Part shown: positions 1-6,294 of the stretch, piece after piece
How positions within the stretch are numbered: the stretch's first letter is position 1
Layout of the letters: the number at the start of each line of letters is the position of its first letter
NCBI GenBank assembly: GCA_037147235.1
Contig: JBAWVO010000229.1
Location: 1-10,490, forward strand
Source: JANXQG01 sp037147235
GTDB taxonomy: Bacteria; Planctomycetota; Planctomycetia; Pirellulales; Thermoguttaceae
Length of the DNA: 10,490 nt
Reading direction: 5' to 3'
Made by a program: the position numbers and the translations under genes
Notes under the pieces: model-generated
What the model was told of the DNA's origin: nothing
The model's database searches: none
The model's input: the letters and a program-made list of their open reading frames with translations, nothing else

Positions 1-30
1 TTCTCATTCCCCCCTGCTGCCTGTACACCC

Positions 31-59
31 TTCACTCACCATTTCCTATGGTTTATAAT
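31..59 (+). promoter_or_regulatory. sigma70-type promoter for the ietAS-like operon
   Basis: TTCACT at 31-36 (four of six matches to TTGACA), a 17-bp spacer, then a perfect TATAAT at 54-59. Transcription would begin near 66, giving a leader of about 54 nt before the ATPase start at 120. The end of the -10 box overlaps the first copy of a 13-bp tandem repeat. No other promoter-like sequence was seen between here and the gene. Confidence 0.55.
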
Positions 60-84
60 GGGTTCTGTGAATGGGTTCTGTGAA
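57..84. repeat. 13-bp tandem repeat overlapping the -10 box and transcription start
   Basis: AATGGGTTCTGTG occurs twice head to tail with no mismatch (57-69 and 70-82), and the following AA continues the period. The repeat covers the end of the -10 hexamer, the expected start site and the first part of the leader. It could be a paired regulator-binding site or a slippage-prone tract; it does not alter the coding sequence. Confidence 0.7.
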
Positions 85-119
85 ATCATTTCGAAACCAT
101 TGACCGAAGCAGGCAGGCC

Positions 120-1127
120 ATGAACGCAGACATCCTCAAACGCATTGTTCGAGCAATCGCCGATGGTTCTCAAGGCGATCTGGAACGACTTGCGCGCACA
201 GTTGTTGATTCCGAGCGCCAGGTTGGCCATACCAAACTCGCCGAGCAGCTTGATGCGATCCTTAAGCGACCACGAACGGCGAAGAACGCACAAACCGCGG
301 CGAATGAAAACGGTTGTGGCCTGAAAGACCTACCGACCAGCCGCCGACACGGCGAATCGTTGGTAACGCTCATTCTGCGCGAGTCCCTGGAACACCACAT
401 GGTGTTACCGAAGGACATCGACTCACGCTTCGCCCGGATCGAGAAAGAGTTTGCCGCACGCGAGCGACTCGGGGTATTCGGACTGCGACCCCGTAAGACC
501 GTACTTCTCTACGGTCCACCTGGCTGCGGAAAATCTTTGGGAGCCAAGCGCCTGGCATGGAACGTCGGCCTGCCACTACTCAAGGTTCGATTCGACGCCT
601 TGATTTCCTCTTATTTTGGCGAATCCGCGAGCAACTTGCGATCCGTTTTCGAGACCGCCAAAGAGCGTCCTTGCGTACTTCTACTTGATGAATGCGACTT
701 TATCGCTCGTTCACGGACCAACACCAGAGACATCGGTGAAGCGTCACGCATTGTCAATTCACTCCTGACACTGATGGAGGAATACGACGCGCCAGGATTG
801 CTCGTGGCGACCACGAATATCGAGGATTCCCTTGATACCGCTTTGTTCCGTCGCTTTGACGACGTGTTTCAAGTTCCACCGCCTGGAGCCGCCGAAATCG
901 AGAATCTTCTCAAGGTGACGCTTTCCGCCGTGAAAGTTACCGAGAACCTCAATTGGGCAAGTATTGTCCATTCCCTTTCTGGGGTATCCGCTGCGATGGT
1001 CGTCAAGGCGGCCCAGGACGCAGCGAAGGCCGCTGTGCTGGCAGGGCAGAAGGTGGTCGCGGTCGATCACCTGAAAACCGCCGTCGCCGAACTGAGGCGG
1101 ACGGAATCAGAAGGAAAGTTCGGGTAA
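120..1127 (+). CDS. ietA: AAA+ ATPase, IetA-like antiphage component
   Basis: A 335-residue single-module AAA+ ATPase of the classic (FtsH/CDC48-like) clade. Residues 1 to about 120 are helical and probably form the partner- or substrate-recognition part. The ATPase core follows: Walker A GPPGCGKS with K138, Walker B VLLLDECD with D190 and E191, sensor-1 N233 in VATTN, and arginine-finger candidates R244/R245 in LFRRFDD. All expected catalytic residues are present. The gene lies 6 bp upstream of an S8 protease gene on the same strand. A small AAA+ ATPase next to a subtilase is the layout of the antiphage system IetAS, in which both genes are needed. By inference the ATPase acts as a hexamer that senses or remodels a target and controls the protease. 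The ATG at 120 is the first in frame and leaves room for the promoter; the ribosome-binding site (AGGCAGG) is only fair. An unrelated ATPase-protease pair is possible but less likely. Confidence 0.85.
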   Translation: MNADILKRIVRAIADGSQGDLERLARTVVDSERQVGHTKLAEQLDAILKRPRTAKNAQTAANENGCGLKDLPTSRRHGESLVTLILRESLEHHMVLPKDIDSRFARIEKEFAARERLGVFGLRPRKTVLLYGPPGCGKSLGAKRLAWNVGLPLLKVRFDALISSYFGESASNLRSVFETAKERPCVLLLDECDFIARSRTNTRDIGEASRIVNSLLTLMEEYDAPGLLVATTNIEDSLDTALFRRFDDVFQVPPPGAAEIENLLKVTLSAVKVTENLNWASIVHSLSGVSAAMVVKAAQDAAKAAVLAGQKVVAVDHLKTAVAELRRTESEGKFG

Positions 1128-1133
1128 TTTACG

Positions 1134-3269
1134 ATGCCAGCCAACCACGCATTCGAGCATCTCCCTTTGGTTCGTCGAGAAGACGGCCCGGCGAGGTATG
1201 CGAGCCCACGATTTTCCAACAGTCCGCAGACAATAACCAACAGGACTAACCGGGGTGCCCACAGCACCAGCCTTGGCGGACAGGTTACTTCTGTAACCGC
1301 CAATTGGCGAACGAAACTCGATGCCCGGACGCAAGCTGGACTTCCCGCCATCGACAGGGGCATCCCGCTATTGTTGCAAATCGATCAGACGCTCGACATC
1401 GACGATCTACGACATTATTTCGGGTTCGAGATCATTTCGGAACAGGACGATGGGTTCGTCATCGTCGCGTCTGCTGACGAATCACTCGCCTACTTCCAGC
1501 AGAAGCTCAATGAGTTCATCGGAACAGTGCAGGGACCGATCAGAGGATCGGCAGGTATCGCCAAGATTCACGAGCTTCGTGAGGATTTGACCAGCGAAGA
1601 ACGCTTGAAGCGGATTTTGACTGACCGGCTGTTCGCCGAGCTGCCGCAACTCGACACCGACGCACAGTACATCGTGGATGTAAGCATCTCATGTCAAGGC
1701 AACTGGATTCTTCCCAAGAAGCCGAAAAGAGGTCGTCTCACCGACAAGACATGGGCCAAGAAGGAATCGGAGTGGTCGCAGGCACGAAACAAGGCTTACG
1801 AGCAGTGGGACACGCTGAAAGACGAGCGACTGGCCACGGTTCAGACATTCATCGAGTTCTACCACGGCGAGATCACGGGGGACGCTGCGCCGAACTCGGA
1901 TGTTCCGCCAGACTATTTTGAACTTCGTATCCGCTTGCCCGGACGTGGCCTCAAAGACCTGATCCTCAACCATCCCTATATCTTTGAAGTCGCGGAACCA
2001 GACGAAATCGAGTTACCTCAGCAGCACGCCCGGCAATTACGCGACATCCAGACGCGACTGACGATCACACCCCCGGCGCAAAATGCCCCGGTCGTCTGCG
2101 TCATTGACAGCGGTATCCAGGAAGAACATCTTCTTCTGGAACCAGCCATCGACAAGGAAACGTCCCGTTGTTTCCTGCCAGACACGTCGCTAACCGAAGT
2201 CGCCGATTACGTTAGTAACGGCGGTCACGGAACTCGCGTCGCCGGTGCCGTTCTCTACGCCGATGACATTCCCGAGGCCGGTACTGTCGAATCGCAGACC
2301 TGGATTCAAAATGCCAGGGTGCTGAATTCCGACTGCAAGATGCCGGAGGAGCTACTTCCGCCAGCCCTGATTCGTGAAGTCATCCAGCATTACCATTTAG
2401 GCAATCGCAAGACCCGGATATTCAACCATTCGATCAACGCGGATGCCCCGTGCCGCACAAAGCACATGTCGGCCTGGGCGGCAGAGATCGACCGGCTTTG
2501 CAACGAACATGACATCCTCGTCATTCAGAGCATCGGCAACTTGCGGACTTCCTGCCCTGCGCCGAAGGCTGGAGTCGCGGAGTTTCTATCGAGTGGAAAG
2601 ACTTACCCAGCGTATTTGGGAGAGCATTCCTGCCGCCTCTCCAATCCATCGCAGAGCTTTCAAGCATTGACCGTCGGCTCAGTCGCCTATGGAGTCTACG
2701 AGAAAGATGATTGGCGAAGCGTCGCAACGCGGGTCGGCGACCCATCGGCATTCAGCCGATCCGGTCTTGGAATTTGGGACTCCATCAAACCTGAAGTCGT
2801 CGAGTTTGGTGGGGATTTCCTGCGAACAGCGGGCGCGACGCCAAGCGTTTCCGCTCCGAGCCACGCCAAAGAATGCTATCCGCCGCTGGTCAGGTCTACG
2901 CTCAACGGCGGACCCGCTTTCGACCGCGACGATGTTGGCACATCCTACGCAGCACCAAAGGTAACGCGCATCGCGGCCCGCCTTCAGGCTGTCATGCCCG
3001 AGGAATCCTGTCTCCTATATCGCGCCCTGATCGTTCAGTCGGCACGCTGGCCTGATTGGGCGAAGGATTTGACCACGGAGGAGCAAACGGCACTGATCGC
3101 ACGCATCGGGTATGGCGTTCCCGATATTGAACGAGCGACGAGCGACAACCAACACCGATTACCGCACGACGCTGATTACCGAGGGCGAGCAGGAGATCAA
3201 ACCCGGAGGCTGCCACGTTTACCAAGTGCCGATTCCCGAGGCCATACGCAGAGCCGGTCCAGACTATAG
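1134..3269 (+). CDS. ietS: S8 subtilisin-like serine protease, IetS-like, C-terminus frameshifted
   Basis: The open frame gives 711 residues. Residues 1 to about 315 form a substrate- or partner-binding N-terminal region. The peptidase S8 domain follows, with a complete catalytic set: D325 in VIDSG, H365 in GGHGTRVAG, oxyanion Asn N469 in SIGN, and S604 in GTSYAAP. No signal peptide is seen, so it should act in the cytoplasm, as expected for IetS. It begins 6 bp after the ATPase gene, so the two are probably co-transcribed. The sequence is family-like through ...GVPDIERAT (residue 669). The last 42 residues (670-711) are out-of-frame translation, because a 7-bp tandem duplication at 3131-3146 shifts the frame; the missing C-terminus continues in another frame to 3765. 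The restored protein would be 874 residues. The protease core is intact, so the shortened product may be unregulated, inactive or unstable; the sequence cannot tell which. Confidence 0.8.
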   Translation: MPANHAFEHLPLVRREDGPARYASPRFSNSPQTITNRTNRGAHSTSLGGQVTSVTANWRTKLDARTQAGLPAIDRGIPLLLQIDQTLDIDDLRHYFGFEIISEQDDGFVIVASADESLAYFQQKLNEFIGTVQGPIRGSAGIAKIHELREDLTSEERLKRILTDRLFAELPQLDTDAQYIVDVSISCQGNWILPKKPKRGRLTDKTWAKKESEWSQARNKAYEQWDTLKDERLATVQTFIEFYHGEITGDAAPNSDVPPDYFELRIRLPGRGLKDLILNHPYIFEVAEPDEIELPQQHARQLRDIQTRLTITPPAQNAPVVCVIDSGIQEEHLLLEPAIDKETSRCFLPDTSLTEVADYVSNGGHGTRVAGAVLYADDIPEAGTVESQTWIQNARVLNSDCKMPEELLPPALIREVIQHYHLGNRKTRIFNHSINADAPCRTKHMSAWAAEIDRLCNEHDILVIQSIGNLRTSCPAPKAGVAEFLSSGKTYPAYLGEHSCRLSNPSQSFQALTVGSVAYGVYEKDDWRSVATRVGDPSAFSRSGLGIWDSIKPEVVEFGGDFLRTAGATPSVSAPSHAKECYPPLVRSTLNGGPAFDRDDVGTSYAAPKVTRIAARLQAVMPEESCLLYRALIVQSARWPDWAKDLTTEEQTALIARIGYGVPDIERATSDNQHRLPHDADYRGRAGDQTRRLPRLPSADSRGHTQSRSRL
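3131..3146 (+). repeat. 7-bp tandem duplication that frameshifts ietS
   Basis: GAGCGAC at 3133-3139 is followed directly by GAGCGAC at 3140-3146; the period-7 tract runs from 3131 (ACGAGCG twice, then AC). Seven bases shift the frame by one. With one copy removed, the reading is VPDIERAT then TNTDYRTTLITEG, continuous with the downstream frame that stays open to 3765. This is direct sequence evidence that the two reading frames were one gene. Confidence 0.9.
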
Positions 3270-3765
3270 CATTCTTGTTGAAGTCACCCTTTCGTATGCA
3301 GCGGAACCCCGTCGGACCCGCAGGACGCATCGCGGGTATCTTTCGACGTGGCTCGACTGGATGAGCAACCGCAAGGAAGAGCGGTTGGAAGCATTTGTCT
3401 CACGGGCGGTGAAAGACGAAGACCCGGCCATCCGTGAAGGCACGAGCTTCGGCTGGGCGATCAGTTCACGATCAAGTGACGGACAGATTGCAGACGTTCG
3501 ACGCAGTATCGGAACCGTGCAGAAGGATTGGGCCTATATCCGGTCTAACGCGCTGCCCGAGGATTTCTGCATCGCAGTGCGCGGTCACAAAGGATGGAGC
3601 AAAGACCCCGACAACACGGCGAGCTACACGCTGGCCGTGACGTTCGACATCGTGGGCCAGGAGATCGCCATCTACGATTCGCTGCGCATTGCCGTCCAAG
3701 AACTTCAAACAGAACTCGGCATCGGCGAGCTTGAGGCCGAAGCAGAAATCGACGTTGAAGAATGA
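3142..3765 (+). pseudogene. ietS: C-terminal part of IetS-like protease, out of frame
   Basis: This is the continuation of the S8 protease after the 7-bp duplication, about 207 residues from ATTNTDYRTTLITEG to EAEAEIDVEE and a TGA. It lies beyond the catalytic serine. It contains the segments SILVEVTLSY and RGYLSTWLDW and an acidic, Glu-rich end. This looks like the C-terminal beta-rich and helical extension usual in long subtilases of this group, which may contact the ATPase (inference). An internal ATG at 3112 could start a 217-residue product, but it has no convincing ribosome-binding site, so I treat this as the broken end of the gene. Coding quality remains good to the stop with no further lesion, so the disruption appears recent or reversible. 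Confidence 0.8.
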
Positions 3766-3816
3766 TGAGCCAACACCGCATGACGAATCAAAGTACAACG
3801 GGGGCTAGGTCGGCAT

Positions 3817-3843
3817 TATCCACTTTGGAACACAAAGTGGATA
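3817..3843. repeat. perfect 11-bp inverted repeat downstream of ietS
   Basis: TATCCACTTTG, a 5-nt loop GAACA, then CAAAGTGGATA. It lies about 50 bp after the protease stop, where an operon terminator would be expected, but no T-run follows on either side. It may be an RNA-stabilising 3' hairpin or an operator. The rest of 3766-3918 shows no gene I can support. Confidence 0.5.
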
Positions 3844-3918
3844 GTGGCGACCTGACCCTGCGGGTGACCGCAAAACGATTCATACAGGCCTGCCGGAGGG
3901 ACACTGTCGCTCCTGCCG

Positions 3919-4612
3919 TCAACCTGGCAGATCGCTACTACGCAAGCCGAGCGACGAAGGGCCAATCGGCACATTCAGACCGGCCTTTGAAGCCAATTGG
4001 CGGACTTCCTCTCCCGTCTCTGGGTCGTCAACCGGGACGAAGGTAATGTTGTCGATCAGTCGATCTAAGCGAACCGGAACGAAGATGCCTTTCTTGCCCG
4101 CTTTCCAAGCCTCCTTTCCTGTCGGAGATCCTGGACGCAGAATGGCGCGATATTCCAGTTCATCGACGTACTTGTTTACCTTGCGGAACATCGGCTTAGT
4201 ATTACTCAACCACTCTGTCAGCCCTTGGTGAATATCAATCCTCCCGTGGTCGATGTACTCGACCTCCCCGACCGTGAAGCCGTCGTGCGGTGGTGTATTC
4301 ATGGCATCATCGCCGAACTGCGCGCCAAGTGCGGCATAAGCCTCGAACTCGGGTGGCGCAGGCAGGGGCCGCGGACATTCTGGTTCGGACAACTCTCGTT
4401 GTACCTTCTCTACGGTCGTGCGGAACATGACGCCTTTGCGATTCTTGCTTGCCGCTAGCCGGTCGTCCTTCGTATACTCTACCCACATGAACCGCGATTC
4501 ATAGTCGGCGAGATGCAGACAATACACGGAGATGTGTTCACAGTTGTCGTCGTACCACTTCTTCAGTTCTGGACCGCTGAGACACCAGAGTGCACTGGCG
4601 GACCGAGATCCA
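3919..4612 (-). pseudogene. DUF2971-like protein, N-terminus lost
   Basis: Reading leftwards, the frame is open from within the GC-rich repeats to a TGA at 3919-3921; the first usable start is a GTG at 4527, giving 202 residues. The pattern matches the C-terminal two-thirds of DUF2971 proteins: VYCLHLADYESRFMWVEYTKDD, then GVMFRTTVEKVQREL, VGEVEYIDHG, FRKVNKYVDELEYRAIL and VPVRLDRLI near the end. The usual N-terminal segment (a YHY-like motif, then an ND..E motif) is absent. Upstream of the GTG the frame still reads plausibly (LSGPELKKWYDDNCEHIS), so homology probably extends to about 4612. There it meets the repeat cluster and becomes repeat translation. I read this as a gene whose 5' end was replaced by repeats. 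DUF2971 has no firmly assigned activity and recurs near defence genes. The 5' boundary is approximate. Confidence 0.55.
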
Positions 4613-4634
4613 CGACATCGAAGAGTAGGCCCCC

Positions 4635-4763
4635 TGTTCGGCGCGGGTCTCCTGACCCTGTTCGGCGCGGGTCTCCTGACCCCGCCGAAATGTGCCTGTT
4701 CGGCGCGGGTCTCCTGCCCCCGCCGAAATGTCGGACCGAAGGTCTCCTGGTAAATGGGAGACC
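4635..4763. repeat. cluster of GC-rich palindromic (REP-like) repeats
   Basis: TGTTCGGCGCGGGTCTCCTG occurs exactly at 4635-4654, 4659-4678 and 4697-4716, with a fourth near-copy (one mismatch) at 4906-4925. Copies two and three are followed by CCGCCGAAATGT. The unit and this tail form an imperfect hairpin: TCGGC and GGGTC pair with GACCC and GCCGA around TCCT. The cluster ends in another hairpin, GGTCTCC (4741-4747) with GGAGACC (4757-4763). The reading frames through it are repeat translations, not genes. With the transposase relic to the right, it resembles a REP/BIME-type array. Confidence 0.75.
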
Positions 4764-4807
4764 TTTGGTCAACGGCGTGGCTCGGTCGGGGACCGGCTAC
4801 AACGAGG

Positions 4808-4905
4808 GGAATGAATTATCCGCAAAAGAACGCAGAGAACGCAAAAGAACAGACATTCTTTCTATCGCGCACTTTGCGGTCTTTCGCGGTGAATTTCTTT
4901 GGCAG
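4808..4905. repeat. imperfect inverted repeat of the ACGCAGAGAACGC type
   Basis: The left arm (about 4811-4832) contains CCGCAAAAGAACGCAGAGAA. The right arm (about 4873-4897) contains TGCGGTCTTTCGCGGTGAAT and is close to its reverse complement, with several mismatches. It differs in sequence and composition from the GC-rich units on either side, so it appears to be a second non-coding repeat family placed among them. No coding potential is visible. Confidence 0.5.
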
Positions 4906-4948
4906 TGTTTGGCGCGGGTCTCCTGAAATGGGGAAATGGGCTCGGGTC

Positions 4949-5173
4949 TCATTTCTTGGATTTCGTTGATCTGAGGTGCCCTGGGAAGCGCAAGGTCGAT
5001 TCCAGTCCTAACCGTTTCGCCGTCGTCTGCTGCCAAACCGTATTTCCAAACGGCATACCGCCCCACGCACTGTGTCGCAGGGACTTCAATTCCGCTTCCG
5101 TCTCAAGGTGATTCACGTAGTCCAACCCTTCGCTCACCACGTGCCAATGAGCGCATGGTACACATACCCGCAA
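4949..5173 (-). pseudogene. C-terminal relic of REP-associated (RAYT, Y1-type) transposase
   Basis: A 74-codon frame. From about residue 17 it reads DYVNHLETEAELKSLRHSAWGGMPFGN, then TAKRLGLESTLRFPGH. This matches the conserved tail of REP-associated tyrosine transposases, in which a W/Y-VN...E-EL..LR segment is followed by G-PFG...W...TA..LGLESTLR..GRPRK. The catalytic part (His-hydrophobic-His motif and Tyr) is missing, and the basic GRPRK end has decayed to GHLRSTK. A full-length member would be about 200-250 residues, so this is only the last quarter. It lies beside palindromic repeats, as living RAYT genes do next to the REP sequences they mobilise. Confidence 0.65.
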
Positions 5174-5253
5174 GTTGCTACGCGAGGTCGTCTTGGCATC
5201 AGATTAGCAAGGCTCAAGCGACTTTGCAAACGAAATGAGACCCGAACTGCCGG

Positions 5254-5280
5254 CCTGCCCCCGACATGAGGCGGGTTTTT
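5254..5280 (+). terminator. intrinsic terminator-like hairpin
   Basis: CCTGCC (5254-5259) pairs with GGCGGG (5270-5275), including one G-U pair, around a 10-nt loop, and TTTTT follows at 5276-5280. The T-run makes it a + strand terminator. No intact + strand gene lies directly upstream, so it may be a leftover of a lost gene or may insulate the antitoxin-like gene that follows. Confidence 0.45.
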
Positions 5281-5335
5281 CTGCTATAACTGACATGGTT
5301 TTAGGCGAGCAAGCTTTCTAGGATAATTGGCGTCA

Positions 5336-5524
5336 ATGAGCACAATTGAACTGTGGCACGAGATCGAAATGTTACCGAAGCAGGAACAGCTCGCGCTACT
5401 TGAGAAACTGAGCGCCTTAGCGGAGGCGGACATACCGGCGTCGTTGCTTCAGAGCATGGCCGAGGCGGAACGTGGCGATTTGATTGATTTGGACGACGCC
5501 CTGCAAGAATTGGATCGCGCGTGA
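5336..5524 (+). CDS. small antitoxin-like protein, no toxin partner
   Basis: Sixty-two residues from the ATG at 5336; a TTG at 5327 would add three residues. The protein is acidic and helical, with LPKQEQLALLEKLSALAEADIPASLL followed by AERGDLIDLDDALQELD. The LP..EQL.LLEKL start and the ERGD-IDLDDAL end resemble short antitoxins of RelE/ParE-type addiction modules, whose C-terminus wraps the toxin. A toxin gene would be expected to overlap or follow the stop. A GTG at 5521 overlaps the stop in the usual way, but that frame ends after 28 codons without a toxin-like motif. It is therefore an orphan, probably after loss of the toxin. The family is judged by pattern only. Confidence 0.5.
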   Translation: MSTIELWHEIEMLPKQEQLALLEKLSALAEADIPASLLQSMAEAERGDLIDLDDALQELDRA

Positions 5525-5655
5525 CCCTGAGGATTGGCTGTCACCATGACCGAAAAGAACCTTATTCACCCACGAACCTCCAAGGCTTCCGCGACCTGAC
5601 AGCCTGACCCCATGCCCGGCAGGGGGGCTTGCCTAGCATCGGGGGCAGGTCGCCG

Positions 5656-5697
5656 TTCACCAGTTTGTCGCGCAAAGTTGTCGCGTAAAGTGGTGAA
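5656..5697. repeat. hairpin enclosing a 13-bp tandem duplication
   Basis: TTGTCGCGCAAAG (5665-5677) is followed directly by TTGTCGCGTAAAG (5678-5690), with one mismatch. The pair is enclosed by TTCACCA (5656-5662) and its complement TGGTGAA (5691-5697). This is a compact structured element, possibly a decayed repeat unit. No function is evident. Confidence 0.5.
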
Positions 5698-5887
5698 TGC
5701 CGGCCTGACCCCAATATGTAGCGAACTTTCGGGCGGAGGGAAAACGGATAAGGGACGCGATTCGCCGAGCGGTCGGTGACGACCTCGGCGTCGATTGTGC
5801 ATGAGTCGCTTAGCAATATGAGCAGCAAAGGCCGTAGGCGACATGAAGATGCTCTGCTGTGATGGTTCCAACATCGGCTGATGCCAA

Positions 5888-5939
5888 GAAGCCAGCTTAG
5901 CCGCCAGGTCTCGGCCGCGGCGAGATCTGGGCGTCCGGT
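5888..5939. repeat. dispersed repeat, copy 1
   Basis: GAAGCCAGC...TAGCCGCCAGGTCTCGGCC...GGGCGTCCGGT aligns with GAAACCAGC...TAGCCTCCAGGTTTCGGCC...GGGTGTCCTGT at 8031-8086, with small gaps and substitutions. The two copies bracket the LOTUS/UPF0158 operon in the same orientation. Neither is coding. Confidence 0.45.
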
Positions 5940-6051
5940 CAACTTCGCACTTCGCATTTCCTAAGTCATTTTTCCATATGGACTTACGGATTTTTCATCT
6001 TGGTTTGATTGCAACGCCAACCGAAATACTTGGGAAAAAATTTCCTGGGGA

Positions 6052-6080
6052 TTGACAAATTGGCGGATTTAGACGATACT
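6052..6080 (+). promoter_or_regulatory. promoter of the LOTUS/UPF0158 operon
   Basis: Perfect TTGACA at 6052-6057, a 17-bp spacer, and GATACT at 6075-6080 (four of six matches to TATAAT). It is followed directly by a 12-bp palindrome. The predicted start near 6087 gives a leader of about 208 nt before the ATG at 6295. Confidence 0.65.
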
Positions 6081-6092
6081 TCAAGTACTTGA
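6081..6092. promoter_or_regulatory. operator-like palindrome at the transcription start
   Basis: TCAAGTACTTGA is a perfect 12-bp palindrome abutting the -10 box and covering the expected start site. This is the usual place for a repressor that blocks the promoter. A partial echo, ATACTTGG, lies upstream of the -35 box near 6027-6034. The regulator is unknown; autoregulation by the operon is possible. Confidence 0.45.
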
Positions 6093-6235
6093 CCGTAGGG
6101 GTGACCCTTGGCGTCGGGCCCGCTCTAGACTTGGAGCCTCAGTGTTAACCTGGTTTCTCAGTTCCTCCGGGTAATGCAGGTTCCGTAATTGTAGGTCTGA
6201 GCGAAAGCTGAGAAAAACTTTAGTTATGCAAGTTA

Positions 6236-6270
6236 AGCCCTATAGCCCCGCGTACTGCGGGCATAGGGCT
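6236..6270 (+). promoter_or_regulatory. strong hairpin in the long 5' leader
   Basis: AGCCCTAT (6236-6243) pairs with ATAGGGCT (6263-6270). Inside it GCCC-GC (6245-6251, one bulged C) pairs with GCGGGC (6257-6262) around the loop GTACT, giving about 14 bp with two single-base bulges. It ends 11 nt before the GGAGG ribosome-binding site at 6282-6286. Farther upstream TTTCTCAG (6154-6161) is complementary to CTGAGAAA (6208-6215), and AGGG-GTGA-CCCT at about 6097-6108 forms a small tetraloop stem. TATGCAA flanks the hairpin directly on both sides (6225-6231 and 6273-6279). No T-run follows, so it is not an obvious terminator. A role in translation control is inference. Confidence 0.5.
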
Positions 6271-6294
6271 TGTATGCAATTGGAGGTTTTCTCA

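Larger units (their letters stand above)
5525..6051. other. gene-poor stretch with repeat fragments
   Basis: No convincing gene is seen. Open frames on the minus strand (5562-5957 and 5566-5874) have low-quality, Arg/Pro/Ser-rich translations typical of out-of-frame reading. Recognisable pieces are a duplicated phrase GCCTGACCCC (near 5600 and 5703), the tandem repeat inside a hairpin at 5656-5697, and a dispersed repeat at 5888-5939 with a partner near 8031. From about 5960 to 6050 the sequence becomes AT-rich as it approaches the next promoter. Confidence 0.5.

Noticed and set aside
3105..3150. Programmed ribosomal frameshift to join the two parts of the protease
   Set aside because: No slippery heptamer is present, and the exact 7-bp duplication explains the shift more simply.
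3762..4046. 94-codon frame overlapping the protease stop (ATGA overlap)
   Set aside because: Its second half is antisense to the DUF2971 coding sequence and the first half contains the hairpin; the translation matches nothing I know. The overlap alone is not enough.
4513..4926. 137-codon + strand frame
   Set aside because: It runs through the GC-rich repeats; the repeated residues (VRRGSPDP, GAGLLPPPKC) are repeat translation, not protein sequence.
5562..5957. 131-codon and 102-codon minus-strand frames
   Set aside because: Arg/Pro/Ser-rich translation, no motif, no ribosome-binding site, and repeats inside.
6226..6294. Upstream ATG giving a 306-residue LOTUS/UPF0158 protein
   Set aside because: No Shine-Dalgarno sequence, and the added residues are encoded by a strong hairpin; the ATG at 6295 has GGAGG at ideal spacing.
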